64,000 nt of DNA, from the NCBI GenBank assembly GCA_963830715.1, contig CAWHNS010000022.1, positions 195,702 to 259,701 of the forward strand, written 5' to 3'. A model generated the notes under the pieces. That model had not been told where the DNA came from. It was given only the letters and a program-made list of their open reading frames with translations, and made no database searches. This document shows, one piece after another, positions 24,366-33,954 of this stretch. Each line of letters opens with the position of its first letter. The stretch's first letter is position 1. Made by a program: the position numbers and the translations under genes. This stretch comes from CAVVMA01 sp963830715 (GTDB lineage Bacteria; Desulfobacterota; Binatia; Binatales; Binataceae).

Positions 24366-25154
24366 CTATCCCCTTTGCCGTCTGTCGGAAGATCCGCGGA
24401 CCCCCGCAGACTGTTCTTCGCGAGGCTCTACTTTCGCGGGACGGTGAAGACTCAAGGCCGTCAACGAGATGATCAAACGCATCGCCTTGAGAACGACCGC
24501 GGCGCGAAGCTTGGTTCTGCCTCGAATTCGATCTCGAAAGTGAATCGGTACTTCAACGATTCCGCTCCGAGACCATCGTACGCAGAGTGGTAACAGAATT
24601 TTGAAACCACTCGCGAACTGCGCCTCGCTTGCCTGTTCGTAAACTTCCCGTCGCATCAGCCAGAAGCCGCTCAGCGGGTCCCTGATCCCGAGCCTCAGCA
24701 GTGCCCGGACAAGCACCGTCGAACCCGTGCTCAATAGTCTCCTGTACAATGGCCATGCGGAAATGCTTGCCCCCGGTGCGTAGCGGGAACCTACCGCCAC
24801 GTCGAAGCCCGCATCGATCGCCTCGAGAAGCGCAACCAGTGCGCGCGGATCGTGCGATCCGTCCGCGTCCATCTTCCCGATGACGGCGCCGCGTGAAACC
24901 CGAAACCCCTCTATCACCGAATGCGCCTGGTCGGGAGGTCTTTCCAACCTGCGAACCAGACGGATGCCCGGAACCGACGCGGCAATCTGCTCGACGACCT
25001 CCCAGGTGCGATCGGGCGAATCGTCATCGACGACGATAACCTCGTAACTCCTGTTTTCGAGCGCTCTCGAGGTCGCTCGCAAAATCTCTTCTATATTCTC
25101 TCGCTCATCGTAGGTGGGAATTACGAGCGAGAGCTCAGGTGCAGGAGTTCCCAT
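24366..25154 (-). CDS. GT2 polyprenol-phosphate sugar synthase (Dpm1-like)
   Basis: A 262-residue GT-A fold enzyme without membrane helices, like dolichol-phosphate mannose synthases. It reads LSLVIPTYDERENIEEIL at the N-terminus, VIVVDDDSPDRTW, the catalytic DADGSHDP (DxD), VGSRYAPGASISAWP, and DPLSGFWLMRREV. It would transfer a hexose from a nucleotide sugar to polyprenyl phosphate on the cytoplasmic face. The downstream gene on the same strand is a GT-C enzyme that uses such donors, so the pair probably forms one glycosylation step. Mannose is the commonest donor in the family but is not proven here. Confidence 0.87.
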   Translation of the reverse strand: MGTPAPELSLVIPTYDERENIEEILRATSRALENRSYEVIVVDDDSPDRTWEVVEQIAASVPGIRLVRRLERPPDQAHSVIEGFRVSRGAVIGKMDADGSHDPRALVALLEAIDAGFDVAVGSRYAPGASISAWPLYRRLLSTGSTVLVRALLRLGIRDPLSGFWLMRREVYEQASEAQFASGFKILLPLCVRWSRSGIVEVPIHFRDRIRGRTKLRAAVVLKAMRLIISLTALSLHRPAKVEPREEQSAGVRGSSDRRQRG

Positions 25155-25200
25155 CGCGGCAGCTTTTTACGCGCCGCCCGTTGGCGACTGGAAAGAGACC

Positions 25201-26415
25201 TCAGAGGATCGCGCCCGCCTCGCGCATCGCGGCGATTTCGTCCCACGTGTAGCCGATCTCGAGCATCACTTCCTCGGTATGCTGTCCCAGTTCCGGCGCG
25301 GGACGCGCCTGCTGCGGAATCTCGCTATTGATCGTCACCGGCGTCCCCGCCACCATCACGCGTCCGGCGGTCGGATGATCCAGTTCCAGCAGATAGCCGT
25401 TGGCGCGCGCCTGCTCGCTTCTCAGCATCGAGCGGTAATCGACGACCTCGGTGGCGAGAATGTCGGCCTCGTTCAGCTCTTTGAGCCATTCCTGGCTGGT
25501 CTTTTTGGGAAAGATTTCGTCGAGCAGGGCCATCAGCTTTTCACCGTGGGTATGGCGTTTGACGGTCTCGAGATCGGGATCGTTTTCCCTATCCTCGATT
25601 CCGACGATGCGGCAGAACGCATGCCATCGTTTGACGTCCACACCCGCGAGGCAGATATGTCCGTCGCGAGTCCGGAATGCGCCCCAGATGCCGTGCAGGA
25701 GCGGATTCGCCCCGCGGCCCGTGCGCTCGGGTTCGACGCCAGTGAACGAGGTGTAGTTAATCTCGGTGGCCTGGATGGCGATCATGGTGCCGTAGATCGA
25801 GCTGTCGACGCGCTGGCCCTCGCCGGTGCGCTCGCGCGCGACCAGCGCGGCGAGGATTCCGCCGGCGAAGCAGAGCGCTCCGGAGTTGTCGGCGACGAAA
25901 GTACCGGCAATCAGCGGCGGATCGGAGGGCATCCCGGTCTTCGCCATCAGGCCCCCGGATGCCTGCGCGAGCGGGTCGCGGCTCGGTCGCGTGGCCCACG
26001 GACCGGCGGGACCCCACGAGCTTGCCTGCGCGTAAACCAGCCGCGGATTTATCTTGCGCATCTCGTCCCATCCAAGGCCCAGCCGATCGAGGACCCCAGG
26101 ACGATAGTTGGTCATCAAAACATCGTAAGTCCTCGCCATCCTGCTGACCAACTCGATGGCTTTGGGATTCTTCAAATCGGCGGCGATGCTGCGCTTGCCG
26201 CGATTGGCCCCGATAAACATCGGCGGCACCATCGCGTTCTTCACGCTGGCTCCTGCGATCGCAACCGGGAGCAGCCATCTGCTGGTGTCGCCGGTGGTTT
26301 TGTTTTCGACTTTGACGACGTCGGCGCCCATGTCGGCGAGGAACTGCCCCGCGAACGGGCCTGCGATTTCCTGTCCGATCTCGATTACCTTGATTCCAGC
26401 AAGCGGCTTGCTCAT
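25201..26415 (-). CDS. CaiB/BaiF-type (class III) CoA-transferase
   Basis: A 404-residue class III CoA-transferase, exchanging CoA between carboxylic acids. Blocks include LAGIKVIEIGQEIAGPFAGQ, LADMGADVVKVEN, ANRGKRSIAADLKNP, DVLMTNYRPGVLDRLGLG (Asp as catalytic nucleophile region) and GEGQRVDSSIYGTM. The ATG at 26415 is preceded by GGAGG; the frame opens at 26577. It lies 34 bases after the thiolase-like gene on the same strand, the last gene of a four-gene acyl-CoA operon. The acid it activates is unknown. Confidence 0.9.
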   Translation of the reverse strand: MSKPLAGIKVIEIGQEIAGPFAGQFLADMGADVVKVENKTTGDTSRWLLPVAIAGASVKNAMVPPMFIGANRGKRSIAADLKNPKAIELVSRMARTYDVLMTNYRPGVLDRLGLGWDEMRKINPRLVYAQASSWGPAGPWATRPSRDPLAQASGGLMAKTGMPSDPPLIAGTFVADNSGALCFAGGILAALVARERTGEGQRVDSSIYGTMIAIQATEINYTSFTGVEPERTGRGANPLLHGIWGAFRTRDGHICLAGVDVKRWHAFCRIVGIEDRENDPDLETVKRHTHGEKLMALLDEIFPKKTSQEWLKELNEADILATEVVDYRSMLRSEQARANGYLLELDHPTAGRVMVAGTPVTINSEIPQQARPAPELGQHTEEVMLEIGYTWDEIAAMREAGAIL

Positions 26416-26449
26416 CGCGTCCCTTGGCCTCCTCGCGCCGGGGTGTCGG

Positions 26450-27961
26450 TCAGCGCGGCTCGAACAGGTTGAGCCCCTCGGACACCCGAACTTTCCCCCG
26501 GCGGCCGACGAACTCCTCGCTTTCCATCGCGGACAGAACCTCGCGAGGCGTACGCGCCAGGAATCTCGAGCCGTCATCGAGACGCCCGATCACGATTCCC
26601 TCCGACGGCTGGCCGGCGCGATCGTGTGTCACGCTATACGTTTCGACAGTCGCCGCACCCTCCGCCTGCTCCGTGACTCGCGGCGCAGGCGCCCGCAGAG
26701 CCGCGTCTTCCTCGCCCTTGTCGCGGGCGAATGGCCTGCGAGGTTCGGCGGCGGAATAAATTCCGGCCGAATGCTTGGTGAAGAACCATCCAAGCCCCGT
26801 GACCATTCCGATCTTGCCTTGATCGCCGCGCAATCGCTCGACCATCGCGGCTAGCGAATGGGTGACGTAGTTGCTCGCCGGTCCGCCCGCATAGGGCAGG
26901 CCTCCGGTAACGGTGACTCCGCGCGGATCGTCATCATCGAGCGAGAGCGCGTCGAGAGCCAGCCCGATCGCCGCCGGGAAGCAGCTATAAAAATCGAAGC
27001 GGGAGACCTCGCCGACGCCGATTCCCGCCAGCTCGAGACACTTCTTGCTGGTGCGCTCGAGCGCGGGCGAACTGTAAAAGTTCTCCCGCTCGTGAATGTA
27101 ATAGGGATGCTCGGTTGCGTCCGCTCCGGCCAGCACGTAAACCAACCGGTCCTGCGCGATTTTGAGCCGGCGGGCTTCCGCCTCGCTGGTAAGGATCACT
27201 GCCGCCGCGAGGTCCACGTCAATAATCGCGTTCATCAGCTTCGTGTACGGAAAAGATATGATCCGGTTGTCGTCGGAGATGGCGGTGATTTGCTCCGCGG
27301 TACGCGCTTCGGGGAACCACGCATAGGGGTTCTTCGCGGCCACGCTCGTCATCGAGGCGCACATCTTGCCGAGCCTTTCGCGATGGGTCTCGATAGACCA
27401 TCCGTGTCGTGCGCGCCGCGCATTTTCGTACATCGGATAGACCAGCGTCGGCAGGCGCATCCCGTAGCGTTCTTCGAGCGGATGGTTTCCGCTGCGCGGA
27501 TCGCCCATGATTGTCGGCTGGCCCTCGCCCATGATCGCGCCCCATTTGACGCCGCTCTGCCCCTGCCCTCGCTTCATGGCCCGGCGAGCGGTATGGAAAG
27601 CCTCCGCACCGACCACCATCGCGGCCCGAATCCGGCCGCCCGCGATTTCGTCGGCAAGATAGTTCACCATGTACAAGGGCGAGTTGCCCCCGATCGTCGT
27701 GTAGAACTGCGCAGGCGGCTGGACTCCGAGCCGCGCCGCAAGCGCCGCCGGCGCATTGTTATAGTTGAACGACAGGATATTGATGACCGCGAGCGCGTCG
27801 ATCGACTTGAGGATGTCGGATGCTCCCGAGTCTGCGGCGGCTTCACGCGCGACATTCGCCATCATCTCCAACGGCTCGGGCGCTTCCGCCATCCCGGCGC
27901 GGCGGGGGTTGAACTGTGCGACACCAGCGATTACCGGAGAGCGTTGCGACATCTGAGTCAT
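26450..27961 (-). CDS. Thiolase-superfamily acetyl-CoA acetyltransferase (SCP-x-like) with C-terminal OB-fold
   Basis: A 503-residue thiolase-like enzyme: SPVIAGVAQFNPRR at the start, then NNAPAALAARLGVQPPAQFYTTIGGNSPLYMVN at the position of the nucleophile loop, DFYSCFPAAIGLALDAL, and GLPYAGGPASNYVTHSLAAM, the C-terminal catalytic region. In the nucleophile loop I see no Cys (TIGGNSP), so thiolytic activity may be altered. From about residue 425 a beta-rich domain follows (VETYSVTHDRAGQPSEGIVI), like the OB-fold attached to some non-decarboxylating thiolases. An AAAGGA precedes the ATG; the crotonase stop is 9 bases upstream. A role in lipid or steroid side-chain breakdown is inferred from context. 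Confidence 0.82.
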   Translation of the reverse strand: MTQMSQRSPVIAGVAQFNPRRAGMAEAPEPLEMMANVAREAAADSGASDILKSIDALAVINILSFNYNNAPAALAARLGVQPPAQFYTTIGGNSPLYMVNYLADEIAGGRIRAAMVVGAEAFHTARRAMKRGQGQSGVKWGAIMGEGQPTIMGDPRSGNHPLEERYGMRLPTLVYPMYENARRARHGWSIETHRERLGKMCASMTSVAAKNPYAWFPEARTAEQITAISDDNRIISFPYTKLMNAIIDVDLAAAVILTSEAEARRLKIAQDRLVYVLAGADATEHPYYIHERENFYSSPALERTSKKCLELAGIGVGEVSRFDFYSCFPAAIGLALDALSLDDDDPRGVTVTGGLPYAGGPASNYVTHSLAAMVERLRGDQGKIGMVTGLGWFFTKHSAGIYSAAEPRRPFARDKGEEDAALRAPAPRVTEQAEGAATVETYSVTHDRAGQPSEGIVIGRLDDGSRFLARTPREVLSAMESEEFVGRRGKVRVSEGLNLFEPR

Positions 27962-27970
27962 TCCTTTTGA

Positions 27971-28798
27971 TCAGCGGCCTTTGAACTGCGGCTTGCGTTT
28001 CTCGGCAAAAGCGCGCGGGCCTTCCCTGGCGTCCTCGCTCAGAAAGACTTGCATCCCGATTTTGGCCTCGATGCGCATCGCGTCGTCCTCGGGCAGGCAC
28101 TCGGTCTCGCGGAGCGAACGCAGGATCGCCTGAACGGCGATCGGTCCGTTGTTCGAGATCATCTCTGCGATTTCTTTCGCCTTCGACAGTGCCTGGCCGT
28201 CCGGAACGACATGCCCGATGAGCCCGATCTCCTTGGCCTCGGCGGCGCTGATGTGCCTTCCGGTCAGCAGGATGTCGGCCGCGACGGTGTATGGAATCTG
28301 CCGCCGCAATCTGACCGTCGAGCCGCCCAGCGGGAACAGGCTCCATCGTACTTCGGACACTCCGAACTTCGCGCTCTGCCCGGCCACGCGGATATCGGTC
28401 GCTTGCAGAATTTCCGTGCCGCCGGCGATCGCCGCTCCCTCGACCGCGGCGATGAGTGGCTTGGTCAGCCGAAAGCCCTTGAGCAACGGCTTGATGACGG
28501 CGAGGTTCATCGAGCCGCTGCGTTCACCCTCCCGGAAGCTCTCACCCGGATGCTGCCGCGTCATCGCCTTCAAGTCGGCGCCCGCGCAGAACGTGCCTGC
28601 GGCGCCGGTGAGGATCACTACGCGGATTTCCGGATTCGCATTGGCCTCGTCCCAGGCCTGCGACATGATTTCCATCATCTGCGCGGAAAGCGCGTTGCGC
28701 GCCTCGGGCCGGTTCATGGTCACTGTCATGACGTGGCCCTCGCGCTCGACGAGGCAGTGGGCCGGGACTTGCGCTTTCGCTTCGGGCTGTTCGCTCAT
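27971..28798 (-). CDS. Enoyl-CoA hydratase/isomerase (crotonase) family protein
   Basis: A 275-residue crotonase. The oxyanion-hole segments are GAAGTFCAGADLKAM and AVEGAAIAGGTEILQATDIRV; the N-terminus MTVTMNRPEARNALSAQMM and C-terminus LSEDAREGPRAFAEKRKPQFKGR are standard. In the second segment Thr-Glu-Ile replaces the more common G-x-E-L of hydratases, which keeps an acidic residue. A GGGAG precedes the ATG. It sits between the nitronate monooxygenase and thiolase genes with gaps of 13 and 9 bases. Substrate unknown. Confidence 0.9.
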   Translation of the reverse strand: MSEQPEAKAQVPAHCLVEREGHVMTVTMNRPEARNALSAQMMEIMSQAWDEANANPEIRVVILTGAAGTFCAGADLKAMTRQHPGESFREGERSGSMNLAVIKPLLKGFRLTKPLIAAVEGAAIAGGTEILQATDIRVAGQSAKFGVSEVRWSLFPLGGSTVRLRRQIPYTVAADILLTGRHISAAEAKEIGLIGHVVPDGQALSKAKEIAEMISNNGPIAVQAILRSLRETECLPEDDAMRIEAKIGMQVFLSEDAREGPRAFAEKRKPQFKGR

Positions 28799-28811
28799 CT
28801 CTGATTCTCCC

Positions 28812-29939
28812 TCACGATGTCGCGGAAGTCAGTTTCTCAAGGCGTTCGGCTGCGGCGAGGTATCCGTCGATCAACGCGTAGATGACTTCCCTGACCGGCC
28901 GGCTCTCGTTCATTCCGCCGACGATTTGTCCGACCGGCGCGAACATCACGTCCCTGGCTTTTTCGGGATAGCGATGAGCCCGCGCGACGGCGTCGGCGGT
29001 GACCATGAATTGCAGCGGCATCGGCAATGGTCGGGGCGAATCGGGCGAGGCCCACGCCTCGGTCCAATCATTCTTCAGCATCCGAGCGGGCTTTCCCGTG
29101 TACGCGCGCGACCGAACCGTGTCGGCGCTGGTCGCGCGGAAGTACAACTCGCGCTCCGCGGGCGAGGCTTGGGCCTCCTGGACGGTGAGCCAGATCGATC
29201 CGGTCCAAACCCCCTGCGCGCCCATCGCGAGCGCGGCGGCAATCTGCCGCCCGGTTCCGATCCCGCCGGCGGCGAGAACCGGCGTCGGCGCGACCGCATC
29301 GATCACCTCGGGCCACAGCACGATGCTCCCGATCTCTCCGCAGTGGCCGCCCGCTTCGTAGCCTTGCGCGATTACGATATCGACCCCTGCCTTCTTATGT
29401 TTGATCGCGTGCTTCGCGGCGCCGCACAGCGCGGCTACCAGCCGGCCCGACTGATGGATTCGCCCGATCACTTCCGCTGGCGGAGTGCCGAGCGCATTCG
29501 CGATTAGCCTGACCTTGGGATGGCGAAGCGCAACGTCGAGTTGCGGCGTGGCCGTGGCCTCAGTCCAGCCCAGCAGCTGACTCGGTGGCCTTTCGTCTTC
29601 CGGCAGTCTCGGAACGCCGTGGCTCTGGAGGATCTTTTCCGCGAACTCGCGATGCCTGGGCGGGATCGCGGCGAGCAATTGCTGCTCCAGCTTTTTCGGG
29701 TCGAGCTCGCCCTGCCCTTCGTACTTGCCGGGAATCACGATATCGACGCCGTAGGGCTTGTCGCCCGCGTGTTCGTCGATCCAGTTGAGTTCGACCTCGA
29801 CCTGCCTGGGCGAGAAGCCAAGCGCGCCGAGTACGCCGAATCCGCCCGCCTTGCTCACCGCGGCGACCACGTCGCGGCAGTGGCTGAAGGCGAAAATCGG
29901 AAACTCGATTCCCAATCGGTCGCAAAGCTCGGTGTGCAT
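28812..29939 (-). CDS. Nitronate monooxygenase-family flavoprotein
   Basis: A 375-residue FMN-dependent TIM-barrel protein of the nitronate monooxygenase/2-nitropropane dioxygenase family. Blocks are GIEFPIFAFSHCRDVVAAVS, KAGGFGVLGALGFSP, AGVDIVIAQGYEAGGHCGEIGS (FMN phosphate and the putative catalytic His in GGHCGE), TPVLAAGGIGTGRQIAAALA and ALGAQGVWTGS-type GAQGVWTGSIWL. It opens the minus-strand acyl-CoA operon. Many members have no proven nitronate activity, so a general FMN oxidoreductase in lipid metabolism is an alternative. Confidence 0.88.
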   Translation of the reverse strand: MHTELCDRLGIEFPIFAFSHCRDVVAAVSKAGGFGVLGALGFSPRQVEVELNWIDEHAGDKPYGVDIVIPGKYEGQGELDPKKLEQQLLAAIPPRHREFAEKILQSHGVPRLPEDERPPSQLLGWTEATATPQLDVALRHPKVRLIANALGTPPAEVIGRIHQSGRLVAALCGAAKHAIKHKKAGVDIVIAQGYEAGGHCGEIGSIVLWPEVIDAVAPTPVLAAGGIGTGRQIAAALAMGAQGVWTGSIWLTVQEAQASPAERELYFRATSADTVRSRAYTGKPARMLKNDWTEAWASPDSPRPLPMPLQFMVTADAVARAHRYPEKARDVMFAPVGQIVGGMNESRPVREVIYALIDGYLAAAERLEKLTSATS

Positions 29940-30101
29940 CTGCGTGGCCCTCTAATAGTGATGGTCGTCTCGTGCGGACGCGGTCCGAGCGGATGCTACC
30001 ATCGGCCGATCGCAGCCCTCAAGCGCGCCGTACCTGTCCGAACGGACTGTCGAGACTGACCAAGCCTCGGCATTGAGATCAGCCGGGCGAGCTAGTCTCA
30101 A

Positions 30102-30306
30102 AGTTTGTGAATTTTTCCGAGGTGGCGACCTGCACCCTCACCTACCCTCGCATTCGCTCGGGCACCCTCTCCCTGGCCAGGGAGAGGGCCTTCAATCGCT
30201 TCGCGCAGCCCCCTTTACGCCTCTCCTTGTCCAGGGAGAGGTCGCGTGAGCATCGCGAGCGCGGGTGAGGGTTTTTCGCGACCGTAACGCAAAAAATTCA
30301 CAAACT
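30102..30306. mobile_element. MITE-like palindromic element with 15-base terminal inverted repeats
   Basis: The gap between two unrelated genes (29940-30330) holds a 205-base element. Its ends are perfect 15-base inverted repeats, AGTTTGTGAATTTTT at 30102-30116 and its complement at 30292-30306. Inside are a perfect 24-base palindrome at 30165-30188 (arms CCCTCTCCCTGG), a related imperfect hairpin at about 30220-30239, and an outer CCCTCAC/GTGAGGG pair. TCTCA occurs just outside each end (30096-30100 and 30306-30310, the latter sharing one base with the repeat), a possible target duplication. There is no coding capacity. The remaining 29940-30101 shows nothing recognisable. Confidence 0.6.
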
Positions 30307-30330
30307 CTCAGCAAGCTCAATTGGCGATTG

Positions 30331-31035
30331 CTACTCCACCACCTTGGCGAACCGGTTCCAGCGCAGCGCAAGCGGGCCACCAGCGGCGCTGTCCCACGAC
30401 CAGTAGATCATCATCGCGCGCCCCTCGACGTCGGCCTGATCGGCGAAGCCCCAATAGCGGCTGTCGTAGCTGTTGTCGCGATTGTCGCCCATCATGAAAA
30501 GTTTGCCCGCCGGCACCGTCACCGGTGGAAAGTTGTCGCGCGGGTTGCCGGCCATGCGATCCTCGGGCGGCACCATAAAGTGCGCTTGCGGGTCTTTCAT
30601 CGGCGCGCCGTTGAGCCATACGGCGCCGTTGCGGACCTCGACCTTGTCGCCGGGCAGCCCAATCACGCGCTTGATCAGGTCCGTAGCGCGATCCTGCGGC
30701 GACACAAAAACGATCACGTCGCCGCGCTGGATCGATTCGAAATGAACCAGGTACTTGCCGTAAGGAAGACCCGGAATGTGCAGTCCAAGGATCGAGTCGG
30801 GAATCCTCAGGCCGTAAATGATCTTGTTGACGAAGATGTGATCGCCGACCAGCAGCGTCGGCTCCATCGAGCCCGACGGAATCATGTAGGCCTGCACGAA
30901 CGAGGCGCGCATCACCAGCGCGAGCACGATCGCGATGCCGAACGACTCGGCGTACTGGCGCGCCGCGGATTTGCGCGGATGATTGCCCGCGCTGGCTGCT
31001 TCATTCGACCTGGGGTTCCGAGCTTGGATTTCCAC
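30331..31035 (-). CDS. lepB: Signal peptidase I
   Basis: Membrane-bound serine protease that removes signal peptides. After an N-terminal membrane helix (SFGIAIVLALVMRASFVQAY) comes box B PSGSMEPT with the nucleophile Ser at residue 56, box D LIKRVIGLPGD with the general-base Lys at 122, and box E GDNRDNSYDSRYWG. The start is a GTG at 31035 with AAGGAG upstream. At 234 residues it is short but complete. It is followed at a distance by the MITE-like element and preceded on the same strand by a P450 gene, an accidental-looking neighbourhood. Confidence 0.94.
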   Translation of the reverse strand: MEIQARNPRSNEAASAGNHPRKSAARQYAESFGIAIVLALVMRASFVQAYMIPSGSMEPTLLVGDHIFVNKIIYGLRIPDSILGLHIPGLPYGKYLVHFESIQRGDVIVFVSPQDRATDLIKRVIGLPGDKVEVRNGAVWLNGAPMKDPQAHFMVPPEDRMAGNPRDNFPPVTVPAGKLFMMGDNRDNSYDSRYWGFADQADVEGRAMMIYWSWDSAAGGPLALRWNRFAKVVE

Positions 31036-31065
31036 TGGGTAATTACTCCTTGTCGTGCGCCGTTA

Positions 31066-32302
31066 TCAGGATGCAGAGCGGGCGGCGGCCGGCGTGAGGC
31101 GTACCGGAAGATGCTTTATCCCATTGATAAAGTTCGACCGTAGCCTTTTTACCTCGCCGATCCGCTCGACTGCCGGCACTCTCTTAACCAATTCCTCGAG
31201 CAGGATGTTGATCTCCAATCGCGCCAGATTGGCGCCCAGGCAGTAGTGCGGCCCGCCGCCGCCGAAAGCCACGTGTTCGTTCGGAGAGCGCATGATGTCG
31301 AACCTGAAAGGCTCCTCGAAGATTTCCTCGTCGCGATTGGCGGAGATGTACCAGATGCTGGCCTTGTCGCCCGCCTTGAGCCGCTGCCCGCCCAGTTCCG
31401 TGTCGCGGGTCACGTTGCGGCGGAAGTACATGACCGGCGAGGCCCATCGCAGAATCTCCTCGGTTGCCGATGGAACCAGCGCGCGATCGTCAACCAGCAT
31501 CCGGTATTGGTCCTGATGGTCGATCAGGGCGTTCATGCCGTGCGACAGCGCGTTGCGGGTGGTCTCATTTCCTGCCACGGCGAGAAGGAGAAAGAAGAGA
31601 TTGAAGTCCATCTCCGACAGCCGGTCGCCGTCGGCGTCGGCTTTGAGCAAGGTGGTTACGATGTCGTCGCGCGGCTCGTTGAGGCGCCGCTTGGCGAGTT
31701 CGCCGGAATACATGAACATCTCGATCGCGGCGCCGCGGGAGAGGTCCTCGCTGACGGCGTACTCCGGGTCGCGGCTGCCGATCAGGCGGTTGCTCCACTC
31801 GAAGACCTTGTGCCGATCTTCGAACGGGATGCCCAACATCTGCGCGATCACCTGCAGCGGCAGTTCGGCCGCGACTTCGATCACAAAGTCGCACTCGCCC
31901 TTTTCCAGCGCCCGGTCGAGGATCGCGTTCGACGGTCTGCCGAATGTGAGGCCCGAGCGCGTTGATCATGCGCGGCGTGAAGCCGCGATTGACGAGCTTG
32001 CGGTAGCGCGTATGGTCCGGCGCGTCCATGGTGAGCATCATGCGGCCTTCGTCCGCCAGGTCGCGGTTGGCGTTCTCCTCGAGCACAACCACTCCGCCGC
32101 GTTGCTGTTCCGAGGAGTAGGTCTGGCCGTCGCGGTTCACTTCGACGAGGTCGTTGTAGCGGGTAATCACCCAGAAGCCCGGACCGCGGGGCTCCGGATG
32201 CCTGTAAACCGGCGCGTTGCGGCGCAAATGGGTGAACCAATGGTGCGGCACGCCCTTGATGAAGTTGTCGGGGTCCAGCAGGTTGATCTCGCTCAGGTCC
32301 AC
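31066..32302 (-). CDS. Cytochrome P450, frameshifted
   Basis: A second P450. The N-terminal part reads INLLDPDNFIKGVPHHWFTHLR and MLTMDAPDHTRYRKLVNRGFTPR. After a break at about 31929-31933 the protein continues FVIEVAAELPLQVIAQMLGIP, then the I-helix LLAVAGNETTRNALSHGM, ExxR in TEEILRWASPVMYFRR and the haem loop FGGGGPHYCLGANLARLE. The span of 1,237 bases is one more than a multiple of three, so one extra base accounts for the break; the repaired protein has about 411 residues. The start is GTG at 32302 with a GGGAGGGAG upstream. FMYFRRNVTRD-type wording is like steroid or lipid hydroxylases of the CYP125/CYP142 type; substrate unknown. Confidence 0.85.
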
Positions 32303-32418
32303 GGCCGTCTCCCTCCCGCGAATTCGAATTGGGTCTGAGCCTATCAATTTTTCGCGGCGAATGCGTTGGTTCGTGGCCGCATCCGGCCTCAGCGGCGAGG
32401 GAAGAAGACTAAGGCCGA

Positions 32419-33794
32419 TCAGGGAGGGCAAACGGGAGTGATCCAGAATGGCCGTGAAAGCACCTGCGGATAGCGGAGCGCGCCCGGCACGTTGATCACC
32501 GCGCCAACCAGCAGGAAAAGCGCGAGGACGGTTCGCGTCGATCGGCCGCCTTGGCTCCATGCGATCGCAGCCGCGAGAGCCATCCAGGGTAGAAACGGCA
32601 CCCAATAGCGCGGGCCATAGGAGAAACCGGGTCCGAAGCCGACCGTAGCGACGACGACGGCAAAGAGGCCGAGGGGAATCATCATGTGGCGCGCCAGGCC
32701 CGCGCCGTCCCGGCGGTTGCGGCGCGAATGCAGCGCGAGCGGCGCAAAGATCACCCAAGGTGCGAAAGGAAGCAGGCCGTGCTCGGCCCCAGGAAGGTTT
32801 GGTAGAGCGAGCTCAAGTTGCGCGGCAGCGCTCTGCCGCTCACGAAGACGCCAGCAATGATCGGCGTGCGCGCCAACCAATAATTGAACCCGATCAGGCC
32901 CGCGGCACAGATGGCCAGCGCCGCACTCATCATTCCCGCCTGACGCCAGCGGCGGTTCCACAGCGTCTCCAGCACGAAGCCCGCGCCGACTACGGCATAG
33001 GGCGGCTTCAAGATTGCTGCGGCTGCGGCAGCGAGGGCCGCCAGCAGAAAGCGCTCTTCCTCCATCGCCCAGAGAGCGAGTATCAGGGTCAGGCCGATCA
33101 CCGGCTCGGAGTAATACGATCGCACATACGGCAGCCATGGACTGGCCAGTGCGAGGACCGACACGCCCAGGATGGAGCCGGCACGGCTCATGCCGGCGCG
33201 GCGCGCCGCCACGAAAGCCACGACGCATGTCAGCCACGAAATGAGGACCATCGCCAGACTCGCGTCGCCCTCCACGTCTTCGATCGACGGGCGAAAGGGC
33301 GCGAGCAGCGCCGCAAGCAAGGCGGGATATGCCACCGGATGGGCCGACACTTCGTACAGGTCGGGCGAGGGCTGGAGCAGGGTGACGTCCGACGGGCTGA
33401 GGCGCGCCGGGTTGCCCTTGTGCAGATGCAGCCAGGTTGCGTGCGCGCCGGTCCGTCGATTCACGACGATCGTGTGGTGTTCGAGCTTCTGCCCGCGGCA
33501 GTAGAGACCCGCTTCCAGGCCCGAATTGCCGACTCGCCGATAGTCATCCTGCAACTCGAGATCATGGTCGAACAGGATGCTGTTCACGACTATAAGGTAG
33601 TGCGGTTCGTCGCCTTTCATCGCCATTGGGGGAACGATTCTCAAGTGCCGTCCGGGGACGTGTATGCCGTGAACAAACATCCCGCACTCCAGCCTGACCT
33701 GGGTCACTCCCCACATCGCCGCCAGCAACAGGAGAAAGAACAGAATCAATCCCGCCCGGCGCAACGATTCGGCTACAGCTTCCGTCAACGGCAA
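32419..33794 (-). CDS. Polytopic membrane glycosyltransferase-like protein, frameshifted
   Basis: A protein of about 458 residues with a first membrane helix (LILFFLLLLAAMWGVTQV), a long periplasmic loop with an acidic KGDEPHYLIVVNSILFDHD motif, and eight or more further helices. The first frame runs to GPSTACFLSHLG; the next carries on AEHGLLPFAPWVIFAPLALH and ends ITPVCPP. The break falls on a run of four C at 32787-32790 and the span is one base short of a multiple of three. GT-C membership is inferred from topology and the acidic pair; I cannot place it in a named family. The start is a TTG at 33794. Confidence 0.65.
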
Positions 33795-33954
33795 CTCCGT
33801 GCAATGCCGGTCGTTTCTATCAAGACGGTCGCGGAACTAATAGACATGGCCGTCATAAGCATCGGAGAGAAAGCGCCATCGGTCGTTTGCCTAACCGGAA
33901 ACGAATGGCGCATACTGCAAAACCCATCAACGGCAGCGCCTTTTGGGGGTGCCG

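Noticed and set aside
25114..26472. 452-residue plus-strand open frame
   Set aside because: It is antisense to a clear CaiB-type CoA-transferase and has shadow-like composition.
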